A stretch of DNA of 47,719 nt, taken from Pseudomonadota bacterium (lineage in GTDB: Bacteria > Pseudomonadota > Gammaproteobacteria > Burkholderiales > Rhodocyclaceae). The stretch covers positions 1 to 47,719 of the forward strand of contig JAGTRX010000014.1 in NCBI GenBank assembly GCA_018262285.1, given 5' to 3'. Every line of letters begins with the position of its first letter. Positions within the stretch are counted from its first letter, which is position 1. This document shows, piece by piece, positions 1 to 7,996 of the stretch. The translations under genes were made by a program, and so were the position numbers. Under the pieces are notes generated by a model, which saw nothing but the letters and a program-made list of their open reading frames with translations, was not told the origin of the DNA and ran no database searches.

Positions 1-71
1 CCGGCCAAGGGCTTACCCTGGAGCCGGGGCAGAATAAGTATCAACGCGCCGATGGCCATGCTGCCGGCCAT
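1..71 (-). CDS. Possible start of a small membrane protein (partial)
   Basis: An ATG at 71 on the minus strand opens a frame that stays open to the window edge. It begins Met-Ala-Gly-Ser-Met and turns hydrophobic (Ala-Leu-Ile-Leu-Ile-Leu). It lies 10 bp downstream of the DUF4870-like gene and on the same strand, so it could be the next gene of that unit. Only 23 codons are visible and no clear ribosome binding site is seen. The family cannot be named. Confidence 0.3.
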   Translation of the reverse strand, partial: MAGSMAIGALILILPRLQGKPLA

Positions 72-81
72 CCGAGCAAGC

Positions 82-423
82 TTACTTGATCAGGCGCAGT
101 GCAAACGGGCAGCGAAAAGCCTTGCCATTGGAGCAGGCGATCGCACCCATGATACAGAAAACCAAGTGCATAATACCAACAGCGAGAATGACAATCACGC
201 CAATCAGAATCAGCGACAGGATCATACCGGCAACATAGCCGATAATCGCCGTGATCGACCAATTGAGGGCTTCCTTGGCCTGCTCATAGATATAGGGATC
301 GTCTTTCTTGACCAGGAAGAAAATGAGACCCGGGATAAAGCCAGCAAAAATGGTCAATACCCAGACCAGCAAAGCCATGTTCTTTGAATCGGGGCTACTT
401 GCTACAGGCGCTTCATTGTCCAT
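82..423 (-). CDS. DUF4870-like small membrane protein
   Basis: A 113-residue protein with a short polar N-terminus and three hydrophobic stretches (about 17-37, 56-75 and 76-96). The spacing resembles DUF4870/TM2-like inner-membrane proteins: a hairpin, the short polar loop KKDDPYIYEQAKEALNW, then a second hairpin. The loop with Glu-Gln-Ala-Lys-Glu-Ala-Leu-Asn-Trp is typical of DUF4870. The function of the family is unknown. A purine-rich GGAGATC stretch precedes the ATG. The gene lies 43 bp downstream of yebC on the same strand and could be co-transcribed. The family call rests on pattern recognition only. Confidence 0.7.
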   Translation of the reverse strand: MDNEAPVASSPDSKNMALLVWVLTIFAGFIPGLIFFLVKKDDPYIYEQAKEALNWSITAIIGYVAGMILSLILIGVIVILAVGIMHLVFCIMGAIACSNGKAFRCPFALRLIK

Positions 424-466
424 CGAAGATCTCCTTTACTTGAGTTTTAGGGATTACACCTTTTGA

Positions 467-1192
467 CTACTCTTCCATTATCGCCGTTGTATAGATTTCC
501 TGAACATCGTCAAGATTTTCCAGAGCATCGAGCAATTTCTGCATTTTAATCGCTTCTTCGCCGGAAAGTTCAGTTTCATTTTCCGGTTTCATTGTCACTT
601 CGCCAAATTCGGGTTTGAAACCAGCTTTTTCGAGGGCTTCTTTCACCTGAATAAAGTCGTTTGGTGGCGTAAGTATCTCAATGGAACCATCGTCGTTGCT
701 GGCGACATCCTCGGCACCGGCCTCGATAGCCGCATCCATCAAGGCCGCCTCATCGGTTCCCGGTGCAAACAACATCTGGCCGCAATGCTTGAACTGGAAG
801 GCCACACAGCCGTCTGTCCCCATATTGCCACCATGTTTGGCAAAGGCATGGCGTACTTCGGCTACAGTTCTGGTTTTGTTATCGGTCAGACAATCGACCA
901 TCACCGCTGCGCCATTGATACCATAACCCTCGTAGCGCACCTCGATGTATTCGACGCCTTCGAGTTCGCCCGTACCCTTCTTGATAGCGCGGTCAATATT
1001 GTCAGCCGGCATATTGACGGCCTTGCCCTTATCAACCGCCATGCGCAAACGCGGGTTAAAGCTGGCATCACCGCCACCCATGCGGGCGGCGACAGTGATC
1101 TCCTTGGCCAGGCGTGAAAAGATGCGACCACGAATTTCGTCCTGCCGCCCCTTGCGGTGCTGGATATTGGCCCATTTGGAATGTCCTGCCAT
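467..1192 (-). CDS. yebC: YebC/PmpR family protein
   Basis: A 241-residue protein beginning [18 protein letters not shown], the hallmark start of the YebC/PmpR (TACO1-like) family, and of the usual length (about 240). The three YebC domains appear in order: the basic N-terminal helical region, the GxGPxG-like [19 protein letters not shown] segment near residues 87-105, and the acidic C-terminal tail. Members have been described as DNA-binding regulators and, for TACO1 and YebC2-type proteins, as translation factors that relieve ribosome stalling at proline runs. Which role applies here cannot be told from sequence. In many proteobacteria yebC precedes ruvC; here a DUF4870-like gene follows it instead. 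Confidence 0.95.
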   Translation of the reverse strand: MAGHSKWANIQHRKGRQDEIRGRIFSRLAKEITVAARMGGGDASFNPRLRMAVDKGKAVNMPADNIDRAIKKGTGELEGVEYIEVRYEGYGINGAAVMVDCLTDNKTRTVAEVRHAFAKHGGNMGTDGCVAFQFKHCGQMLFAPGTDEAALMDAAIEAGAEDVASNDDGSIEILTPPNDFIQVKEALEKAGFKPEFGEVTMKPENETELSGEEAIKMQKLLDALENLDDVQEIYTTAIMEE

Positions 1193-1259
1193 GATACAAA
1201 CCCTTGAAATTACAAAAGCGCGGATTTTAGCGCAGCCACCATGACTACGCTAAACGCTT

Positions 1260-1811
1260 TTAGCGACAGGCCGAAGGCAAATGCCGGGGCGGAATATCGT
1301 CGCTACCACATTTCCAGGACGAAATCGTCTTGCCATCTTCCGATTGCGGCACGAACTTCAAGGTCTTGCCCCGGTGTGGCGAAAATCCCAGTACAACAGA
1401 AATAGCGCCATCCTCGCTATTAATGCTCGCCGACTGCACCACCAGCGGCGCATTGGCGGAGAAACCGGCCTCTTCAAGCGTGGCCGGCAATTTGTTGCGC
1501 TCCAGAACGTACTTGTCGACGGACATACGCGCCTCCATCCCGACCGAATGCGCCTGCGCCATTTTGGCCTTGACCGTATAGTCCTGGTAAGCCGGAAGGG
1601 CAATAGCTGCCAGTATGCCAAGCACAGGCACCGCGCAGACCATCAACACCAGCAGGACAATAAGCCAGACCGGAAAACCGCCCGACTTCTTGGCTGGCTG
1701 CGCGCCCCGCACACCGCCCCCCGCTGACGTTGCTCCCTCAAGCGCAGCGCCGCACTTGCTGCAAAAAGCCGCTCCATCCTGATTCTGCTGACCGCAACTT
1801 GAACAAAACAT
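1260..1811 (-). CDS. Zinc-ribbon protein with pilin-like membrane and C-terminal domain
   Basis: A 183-residue protein. Residues 1-26 form a zinc ribbon with two CxxC pairs (MFCSSCG and FCSKCG). After a Gly/Ala-rich linker comes a membrane segment ending LGILAAIALPAYQDYTVKAK, which closely matches the N-terminal helix of type IVa pilins. The C-terminal part ends WKCGSDDIPPRHLPSACR, with two cysteines placed like the pilin disulfide loop. No prepilin peptidase site (GFTLIE) is present, so it is unlikely to be processed like a pilin. The ATG at 1811 is chosen because GGAGGG lies 6 bp upstream. Farther upstream starts would add residues unlike the family. Its role is unknown; a membrane-anchored pseudopilin-like protein with a cytoplasmic zinc ribbon is inferred. 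Confidence 0.75.
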   Translation of the reverse strand: MFCSSCGQQNQDGAAFCSKCGAALEGATSAGGGVRGAQPAKKSGGFPVWLIVLLVLMVCAVPVLGILAAIALPAYQDYTVKAKMAQAHSVGMEARMSVDKYVLERNKLPATLEEAGFSANAPLVVQSASINSEDGAISVVLGFSPHRGKTLKFVPQSEDGKTISSWKCGSDDIPPRHLPSACR

Positions 1812-1967
1812 GCCCATCCCTCCATTTTGATCGTTATCGAAACAATTCAGGAAGATACACCTAACGCGACCGATACGGAACACAACCGCCAAAGCGGGGT
1901 TCGAGCCACATTGGGCGTGTCTTTTTCTGTACTATTATGAACTTAGTAATTTCAATACACATTTGAA

Positions 1968-3328
1968 ATGACGCGAATTTTCATTTCTTATCGACGCGGC
2001 GACAGCGAGTTATTTACCGGCCGTCTAGCCGATCACCTACGCGGTCATTTTGGCGAGCAGGCGGTGTTTCATGACATCGATTCAATTCCGTTCGGTGTCG
2101 ATTTCCGCGACCACATATCGGCTGTCATCCGGCAGTGTGATGTTTTGCTCGCCGTCATCGGCAAGGACTGGTTAACAGCGGACGAAAAGGGCAAACGACG
2201 TATCGACGAAGCGCGCGATTTCGTCCGTATCGAGATCGAGTCAGCGCTGGAGGCGGGACTCATTGTCATTCCGGTTCTGGCGGGCGACGCCAACATGCCG
2301 GACGAAAACGAGCTCCCCGCTTCCATCGGCAAACTGGCTTATCTCAATGCAGCGCAAATCGATACCGGCCGCGATTTCAAAGTGCATACCGAACGGCTGG
2401 TTCAGGGGGTAAAAACGCTCCCCATTCTCAAACCGCCTTTCCCGGCAGCCGCCAAATCGACGCCATCCACTCCGGCAAAAGTCATCCCCCCCCCTTGCCG
2501 ATTACGACGACACCCCAGGAATTGCCGCCAACGAAACCGGCACTTATCCAACCCGCGCAAAATACTCCCGGAGAGTTCATTTGTGACCTTGCTGACGGAC
2601 CAGAACTGGTGGTATTGCCGCGCGGTGCTTTCACGATGGGCTCGCCCGAGGGCGTGCTTGGCATCGGCAAGGTCGGCGGCGACGACGAGCGTCCGCAACG
2701 CCGGGTGACCATTGGCTACCTGCTGGCCGTAGGCAAATACCCGATCACCTTCGACGAATGGGATGCCTGCGTGCGCGATGGCGGCAGCGATTTCACCCCA
2801 GGCGATGAAGGCTGGGGCAGAGGCCAGCGGCCGGTGATCAATGTCAGTTGGTATGACGCGCAAACCTATCTGCGCTGGCTCAACCGAAAAGCTGGTTTCC
2901 AGGAGGAAGATCCCCGTCGCTACCGTTTATTGAGCGAAGCCGAATGGGAATTTGCCTGTCGCGCCCGCAACCAGGGTCAATGGCCCTTCGGCGATATGGA
3001 GTTCCAGTTGCGCGAATATGCTTGGTATTTCGACAACAGCGGCAAACAAACCCACCCGGTGGGCGTAAAAAAACCCAACCCCTTTGGCCTGTTCGACATG
3101 AACGGCAATGTCTGGGAATGGGTGGAGGATGTCTGGCACCGCAATTACATGGGCTCGCCGGGCAATGGCAGCGCCTGGTTGACTGGCGGTGACGTGTCGC
3201 GCCGCGTTTTGCGCGGCGGCGCCTGGATCGTTCGTGCCGAGCGTTGCCGCTCGGCCAGTCGTCTGCGCGACGATCCTTCCAACCGTGATCGCTGCAGCGG
3301 CTTTCGGGTTGCGCGCACTTTGGAATAA
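1968..3328 (+). CDS. TIR domain plus FGE/C-type-lectin-like protein, split by a frameshift
   Basis: The first frame (from the ATG at 1968) encodes a TIR domain, MTRIFISYRRGDSE to about residue 148, with the conserved FVRIEIESAL segment that holds the catalytic Glu in NAD-cleaving TIRs. The frame then passes a Pro-rich linker, loses sense after residue 176 and stops at 2708. The +2 frame continues from the linker into an FGE-sulfatase/PvdO-type domain (GAFTMGSPEG, SEAEWEFACRAR, GNVWEWVED, VLRGGAW, GFRVAR) to 3328. One extra C in the run at 2486-2494 would join them into a single protein of about 453 residues. The paired catalytic cysteines of true formylglycine-generating enzymes are not both visible, so a ligand-binding lectin-like fold is more likely. 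Sequencing error, pseudogene or phase variation cannot be told apart here. Confidence 0.75.
2486..2494 (+). repeat. Homopolymeric C9 tract at the TIR/FGE junction
   Basis: Nine consecutive cytosines sit exactly where the reading frame changes between the TIR and FGE-like halves. Ten Cs (or seven) would restore one open frame. Poly-C and poly-G tracts of this length inside genes are classic sites for slipped-strand phase variation and also for sequencing errors. Confidence 0.9.
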
Positions 3329-3454
3329 GTCTGGCTGCGTTTTCGCAACACACTGCATAGCGAATGCGATTCACCTTTGCCAGCGGGCAATCATGCCCTG
3401 TATCATGCTGCAAACAACGCCCATTTGAACCAACCAACCTCCGGGGAGCCTCTC

Positions 3455-3781
3455 ATGTTTTGTAATAACTGCGGCAAAGATATCTCTGATAACGCCATGT
3501 CCTGCCCGTCCTGCGGCACGCCCACTTCCAACGTCAGTGTCCCGAACTATCTGGTGCAGTCCATCCTGATCACCCTGTGCTGCTGCCTGCCCTTCGGTAT
3601 TGTTGCCATCGTTTATGCCGCCCAGGTCAATGGCAAACTGGCCGCAGGTGATATCGCCGGCGCCACCAACTCCTCCAACTCCGCCAAAATGTGGTGCTGG
3701 ATCGGCCTTGGGGTCGGTATCGTCGTCAATATAATTGTCGTGATTGTCCAGGTTGCGGGAGTCATGGCAGCAAACACTTAA
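3455..3781 (+). CDS. Zinc-ribbon CD225/dispanin-like membrane protein
   Basis: A 108-residue protein. It has an N-terminal zinc ribbon (MFCNNCGKD, MSCPSCGTP) followed by a CD225/dispanin-type double-membrane segment: NYLVQSILITLCCCLPFGIV, a loop VYAAQVNGKLAAGDIAGA, and a second hydrophobic helix. The Cys-rich LCCCLPFG stretch and the AxQVNxKxxxGD loop are typical of the family. The ATG at 3455 is preceded by GGGGAG at good spacing. Bacterial dispanins have no assigned function. Its zinc-ribbon start closely resembles that of the pilin-like protein at 1260-1811. It lies 7 bp upstream of a DUF2752 gene and is probably co-transcribed with it. Confidence 0.85.
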   Translation: MFCNNCGKDISDNAMSCPSCGTPTSNVSVPNYLVQSILITLCCCLPFGIVAIVYAAQVNGKLAAGDIAGATNSSNSAKMWCWIGLGVGIVVNIIVVIVQVAGVMAANT

Positions 3782-3788
3782 ACCCTGC

Positions 3789-4181
3789 ATGCTGCTGCAA
3801 AGAAAAAAATTCCAACTGCTGGCAGGAGGCTCCGCCCTCCTGCTTTGTTTTGCTTGGCTATACACCAACTACCGGCAATTTTTTCCACCCTGTGTGTTTT
3901 ACCAACTCACCAATCTGCATTGCCCCGGTTGCGGTACCACCCGCGCCCTGCATGCCCTGCTGCATTTTGATTTCGCCCGCGCTGCCCACATGAACGCGCT
4001 GTTCATTTTGGTGGGTCTGCCCTTGTTGGCTGCTCTCGGCCTGGAAATGATGCAAGGCAGGCTAATTTTCTCGGCCCGCACCCACAGTTTGATGGCCTAC
4101 GGCTATCTGATTCTGGCCATTGCGTTTACCGTGATCAGGAATATTCCACAGTATCCGTTTAACCTGCTGGCGCCATACTGA
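3789..4181 (+). CDS. DUF2752 membrane protein
   Basis: A 130-residue protein with about three membrane helices. The signature CPGCGTTRALHALLHFDFARA at about residues 45-65 identifies DUF2752, whose members share the CPxCGxTRA motif after the first helix. The family's function is unknown. The gene starts 7 bp after the dispanin-like gene and ends 3 bp before the stop of the converging RDD gene. Confidence 0.85.
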   Translation: MLLQRKKFQLLAGGSALLLCFAWLYTNYRQFFPPCVFYQLTNLHCPGCGTTRALHALLHFDFARAAHMNALFILVGLPLLAALGLEMMQGRLIFSARTHSLMAYGYLILAIAFTVIRNIPQYPFNLLAPY

Positions 4182-4184
4182 AGT

Positions 4185-4895
4185 TTATCGTTCGCCCAGC
4201 AGAAAATTAGCCATTTTCAGCAGCTTCAACCGCGCTTCCTGCGGGCGCAGATTACCGGTGAGCGGCACCAGCAGTTCGGCCAGTTCGAAAGAACGCTCCT
4301 CGGTCAATTGCGCGGCTCGACTGCGGTATTCGATCAAGGCTTGCTGCTCCTCAATGCTGAGTGGAACGGGTGGTGGCTCGGCGCCTGTCACGACAACGTT
4401 GTGCTCGCCCGGCAGTGCCGTATTGCCGCTCTCAAAATGTGCCACCACGGTTCCGGCCGCCAGATCCCCCAACCGCTTGCCATCACGATTGAGCAAACTG
4501 GTGACAAAACCGGCCGCGTAAAAAATGGGAAAAAAATCGATAAAGCGCAGGGTGTTGCGCACAAAAGACGCCCCCCATCCCACCGGCCGGCCGTCGTCGT
4601 GCAGAACAACCAGTTTGCAAGCGCGCTTGCCCGGCGTCTGGCCGTGCATGTAGACCTCGAACAGAACGGGATAAAACCATTCCAGCAGGAAGGCCGCAAC
4701 CATGAAAAGGCCAAAGCCGAACCTGCCGGCAAATCCTGCGACAAAGGCCATGGCGATCCACAGCGCCACCCGGATGAGAAAATCGAGTAACCAGGCACGG
4801 GCGCGCGTCATCGGTCCGGCGATGCGCAGGGTGATCTCGCAACCTTCGGGCGTTGCCACCCGATGCAGGGTGTCGATGACGAGCGGACGTTTCAT
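4185..4895 (-). CDS. RDD family membrane protein
   Basis: A 236-residue protein with the RDD pattern: RARAWLLDFLIR at about 31-42, the loop HGQTPGKRACKLVV at about 84-97, and NRDGKRLGDLAAGTVV at about 137-152. The N-terminal two-thirds holds the membrane helices; the last ~80 residues look cytoplasmic and helical. RDD proteins are of uncertain function; some are linked to ion exchange. It is the last gene of a seven-gene minus-strand operon and overlaps the preceding membrane protein by 4 bp (ATGA), implying translational coupling. Confidence 0.9.
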   Translation of the reverse strand: MKRPLVIDTLHRVATPEGCEITLRIAGPMTRARAWLLDFLIRVALWIAMAFVAGFAGRFGFGLFMVAAFLLEWFYPVLFEVYMHGQTPGKRACKLVVLHDDGRPVGWGASFVRNTLRFIDFFPIFYAAGFVTSLLNRDGKRLGDLAAGTVVAHFESGNTALPGEHNVVVTGAEPPPVPLSIEEQQALIEYRSRAAQLTEERSFELAELLVPLTGNLRPQEARLKLLKMANFLLGER

Positions 4896-5662
4896 TCCTG
4901 TATGAACATATCGCGGTAACTGGTGTAGATCGAACAGAACATGATCGGACTCAAGACGAGCCAGCCCAGAAAACAGGGCAGGCTCGCAACAATCCCCAGC
5001 CCCAGAAACACCAACCCGTAGACCAGGAAGGGAACGAAATTCTTGATGGAGATCATGATGCTGGCCTTCATCGCATCAAACGGCGGCACCGCGTGAAACA
5101 CCAGCAGCGGTGGCGCATACCAGATGGCCATGACCAGCGGCAAAACGAGGGCAAGGCCAATCAGCACCATAATGGCAATAATGACGAACATGAGTTCGGG
5201 ATGGTTATTGCCACCGCTGACGGCAATCAGGCCAACGGAAAGGATGCCGATAACGATGGCAATGGCGAAGACGCCGACCAGATAAAACAGGCCGACGAGA
5301 ACGAGGTTGCCCAATTGATTGGAAAACCCGGCGAACAGATGGCCAATTTCCAGTTCACCACCTTCATCGACCGTCTTGCAGCCGATCATGATGCCGCCGA
5401 TCAATACCGGCATGAACAGGCTGACAGCCATACTGACAATGGGCAAAATGCTCAAGACCATCACCATGACCATATAGAGCAAACACAGACCAATCCACAT
5501 GCCTGGCGTTTGCTTGAACAATTCCCAAGCCTGCACGATCCACAGCCAGCCATTGCCAGCGGGCACTTTACGCCCCTCCAGGACAAAATTGCCGCTCAGC
5601 GCATAGCCCGGATCGGCGACGCGTGCCTCGGGCACCCGGAAAGGATTGTCATCAAAACTCAT
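4892..5662 (-). CDS. BPSS1780-like multi-pass membrane protein
   Basis: A 256-residue protein with a ~45-residue soluble N-terminus (RKVPAGNGWLWIVQAWELFK) and about six hydrophobic segments. The entry segment WLWIVQAWELFKQTPGMWI followed by paired helices is like the BPSS1780 membrane family common in Betaproteobacteria. The function is unknown. It is located between DUF58 and RDD genes in the same operon, 15 bp after the DUF58 stop. Confidence 0.75.
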   Translation of the reverse strand: MSFDDNPFRVPEARVADPGYALSGNFVLEGRKVPAGNGWLWIVQAWELFKQTPGMWIGLCLLYMVMVMVLSILPIVSMAVSLFMPVLIGGIMIGCKTVDEGGELEIGHLFAGFSNQLGNLVLVGLFYLVGVFAIAIVIGILSVGLIAVSGGNNHPELMFVIIAIMVLIGLALVLPLVMAIWYAPPLLVFHAVPPFDAMKASIMISIKNFVPFLVYGLVFLGLGIVASLPCFLGWLVLSPIMFCSIYTSYRDMFIQE

Positions 5663-5677
5663 CGTAAATCTCCCTCA

Positions 5678-6985
5678 TCAAATGGCTCCGGCACGCTTGC
5701 GTTCCCAGTAGTGGTTGATTAGCGCCACCGGCAGTTGGTGTGGACTCACATCCACGATTTGCACGCCTCCATGGCGCAGTATGGCCGTCTGACGACGGCG
5801 CGAGTGCAGATATTCGAGCGAGGCCGCCCGGGTCAGGGCAGTATCGAAATCAGTGACCGGCGCCTCAATCAATTCGTCGAGCACCGTCTCCTTCAGACTG
5901 GCCAAGGTCACGGCGTGACGGCGACGCAGCAAGGTCATGGCCGGGCTCAGTGTATCGTCGTCCTCGTCACGAACATTGGTGACCAGAATAATCAGTGTGC
6001 GCTTGCTCAGGTGTTTCAGCAAAGACTCGGCAGCGACCAGATAATCTGGCGTCTGCAAGGTTGGCTGCAAATCATAGACGGTGTTGAGCAGACGATTGAC
6101 TGTCGCCACTGATTTCTTTGGCGGCAAGTAACGCGGGTGCTCATGGCCGAACGTGGACAAACCGACGGCGTCGCCCTGCCCCAGCGCCACATAGGAAAGC
6201 AGCAGCATGGCGTTAAGGGTGTGATCGAAATGCGACAACTCGCCATCACGCGCCCGCATGCGGCTGCCACAATCGAGCAGAAAGACGATTTGCTGGTCGC
6301 GCTCATCCTGATATTCGCGTGAAATCAGTCTTCCCATGCGCGAACTGGCCTTCCAGTCGATCTGGCGCGGTGAATCTTCTTGCCGATAATCGCGCAACTG
6401 GTGGAATTCCATACCCTCGCCTCGGCGGCGGCGCTGCAGGACGCCGATTTGCGACAGACGGTTGTCAGTGGCGAGCAGGGTGTACTGGGTGATGCGGGCG
6501 AAGTCGGGATAAACGCGCACGGAACTCGTCACCGGCAGCGTTTCGGCAATCAGCCACAGCCGCAGGGGTGAGCACAAACGCAGATCAACGGCGGAGAATT
6601 CCTGGCGACCGCGCTCGGTGACCAGAATGCGGTAGCCCGCTTTCAGCCAGCGCCCCAGCTCAAGGCGAAAAAAAAGCGGCAGGCCGGTATCGCCAAACTC
6701 CGGCGGATGACGGTCCGAAAGCCAGCCACAGATACGCACTTTGGCCGTCAAGCGCAGATAAACCGTTTGCCAGGTTCCCACCGGTAGCGCATGTGGCACT
6801 TCGCGGCTAACACTGACACTGCCCCGCCGCTGCCGCCCGGCAAAGAGGTCGGCCAGCCCCACCACCAGCAAAGCAGCGCCGCAAATCTGCCAAGTGTAGG
6901 CAAGATCCGGAACGATGACCGCCGCCAGCCCGAGCGCAAACCAAACGGCGCAGAACCAGAGCAGGGGTTTATTGGGGATGGGCAT
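5678..6985 (-). CDS. DUF58 domain protein (VWA-like partner of MoxR)
   Basis: A 435-residue protein with two N-terminal membrane helices (about 8-48). The DUF58 core GMEFHQLRDYRQEDSPRQID-WKA lies in the middle, followed by a von Willebrand A-like segment. The MIDAS-like motif there is DCGSRM rather than the full DxSxS. DUF58 proteins regularly pair with MoxR AAA+ ATPases and are thought to be their substrates or partners at the membrane. The MoxR gene lies directly upstream (18 bp gap), fitting this pairing. The biological process is not known. Confidence 0.92.
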   Translation of the reverse strand: MPIPNKPLLWFCAVWFALGLAAVIVPDLAYTWQICGAALLVVGLADLFAGRQRRGSVSVSREVPHALPVGTWQTVYLRLTAKVRICGWLSDRHPPEFGDTGLPLFFRLELGRWLKAGYRILVTERGRQEFSAVDLRLCSPLRLWLIAETLPVTSSVRVYPDFARITQYTLLATDNRLSQIGVLQRRRRGEGMEFHQLRDYRQEDSPRQIDWKASSRMGRLISREYQDERDQQIVFLLDCGSRMRARDGELSHFDHTLNAMLLLSYVALGQGDAVGLSTFGHEHPRYLPPKKSVATVNRLLNTVYDLQPTLQTPDYLVAAESLLKHLSKRTLIILVTNVRDEDDDTLSPAMTLLRRRHAVTLASLKETVLDELIEAPVTDFDTALTRAASLEYLHSRRRQTAILRHGGVQIVDVSPHQLPVALINHYWERKRAGAI

Positions 6986-7003
6986 TGCCGTTTCAGCCGC
7001 GCT

Positions 7004-7987
7004 TCAGGTTCTCGGCGCCGGAACCTTGTCCAGCAGCGCCGTCAGCAAGTGATCGGCAGTCAGACCTTCGATTTCGGCCTCGGCTGCCGGCGTGACACGG
7101 TGGCGCAGCGCCGGTAGGGCCACAGCCTTGATGTCGTCCGGAATGACGTAGCCGCGTCCTTCCTTCAGCGCCAGCGCCCGACCAGCCCGGATCAGGGCAA
7201 TGCTGCCGCGCGGGCCGGCGCCGCAGGTCAGCCCCGGCGTATCGCGGGTAGCGCGGACAATGGCGACGGCGTATTCGAGTACACGCTCATCGACGGCAAC
7301 GTGAGCCACGCAATTTTGCAGGGCGACAATGGTTTCGGGTCGCATCACGGTGTTGACCTGACTCACCTGGAGGTCGGCGCCAGTGCTGCGATCGGTCACC
7401 TGCCGGGTCATCGCCGCTTCCTCGGCGGCGCTCGGATAATCGATGCGAATCTTGAGCAGGAAGCGGTCGAGTTGAGCCTCCGGTAGTGGGTAAGTGCCTT
7501 CCTGTTCAATCGGATTCTGTGTCGCCAGCACCATGAAGGGATGCGGCAAGGCAATCGAATTGCCTTCCAGCGTCACCTGCCGTTCCTGCATCGCCTCCAG
7601 CAGCGCCGCCTGGGTCTTGGCCGGTGCCCGGTTGATTTCGTCCGCCAGCAGCAGATTGGCGAATACCGGCCCCTGCCGAGTGACGAACTTGCTGGTGGCA
7701 GCGTCGAAAAAGGTGTTGCCGATGACGTCCGACGGCATCAGGTCGGGCGTGAACTGGATGCGCCGCATCAGGCCGTCGAAGGTCTTGCCGAGCGCTTTCA
7801 CCAGCAGGGTTTTGCCCAGACCGGGAACCCCCTCGATCAAAACGTGCGCCTCACACAACAAACCGATGAGCACTTCGTTGATGACGCGCGGCTGGCCAAC
7901 AATGGCCTTGGTCAGTTCGGCGGCCAAGGCGCCGAGCGCCTGGTTGGCCTGGGAAATTTTTTCTTCGGAAAGGAGAATTTGGGTCAT
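7004..7987 (-). CDS. MoxR family AAA+ ATPase
   Basis: A 327-residue protein, the standard MoxR length. Walker A is GVPGLGKT at 53-60 and Walker B is LLLADE at 112-117, followed by INRAPAKTQAALLEAMQERQ, a sequence typical of MoxR. The sensor/arginine region ATQNPIEQEGTYPLPEAQLD and the C-terminal lid with PDDIKAVALPALRHRV are also present. MoxR ATPases act as chaperones that mature or assemble metalloenzymes and envelope complexes. Here it is flanked by DUF58 and DUF4350 genes in a conserved operon, suggesting an envelope role. Confidence 0.96.
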   Translation of the reverse strand: MTQILLSEEKISQANQALGALAAELTKAIVGQPRVINEVLIGLLCEAHVLIEGVPGLGKTLLVKALGKTFDGLMRRIQFTPDLMPSDVIGNTFFDAATSKFVTRQGPVFANLLLADEINRAPAKTQAALLEAMQERQVTLEGNSIALPHPFMVLATQNPIEQEGTYPLPEAQLDRFLLKIRIDYPSAAEEAAMTRQVTDRSTGADLQVSQVNTVMRPETIVALQNCVAHVAVDERVLEYAVAIVRATRDTPGLTCGAGPRGSIALIRAGRALALKEGRGYVIPDDIKAVALPALRHRVTPAAEAEIEGLTADHLLTALLDKVPAPRT

Positions 7988-7996
7988 GGTAGGGTC

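Noticed and set aside
2495-3328. FGE-like half as an independent gene starting at a TTG
   Set aside because: The TTG falls in the linker right after the C-run, without a ribosome binding site. Joining to the TIR frame by one base explains the arrangement better.
1968-3328. A true formylglycine-generating enzyme
   Set aside because: Only one cysteine aligns near the active-site region, and there is no sulfatase gene nearby. The domain is more likely a lectin-like binding module.
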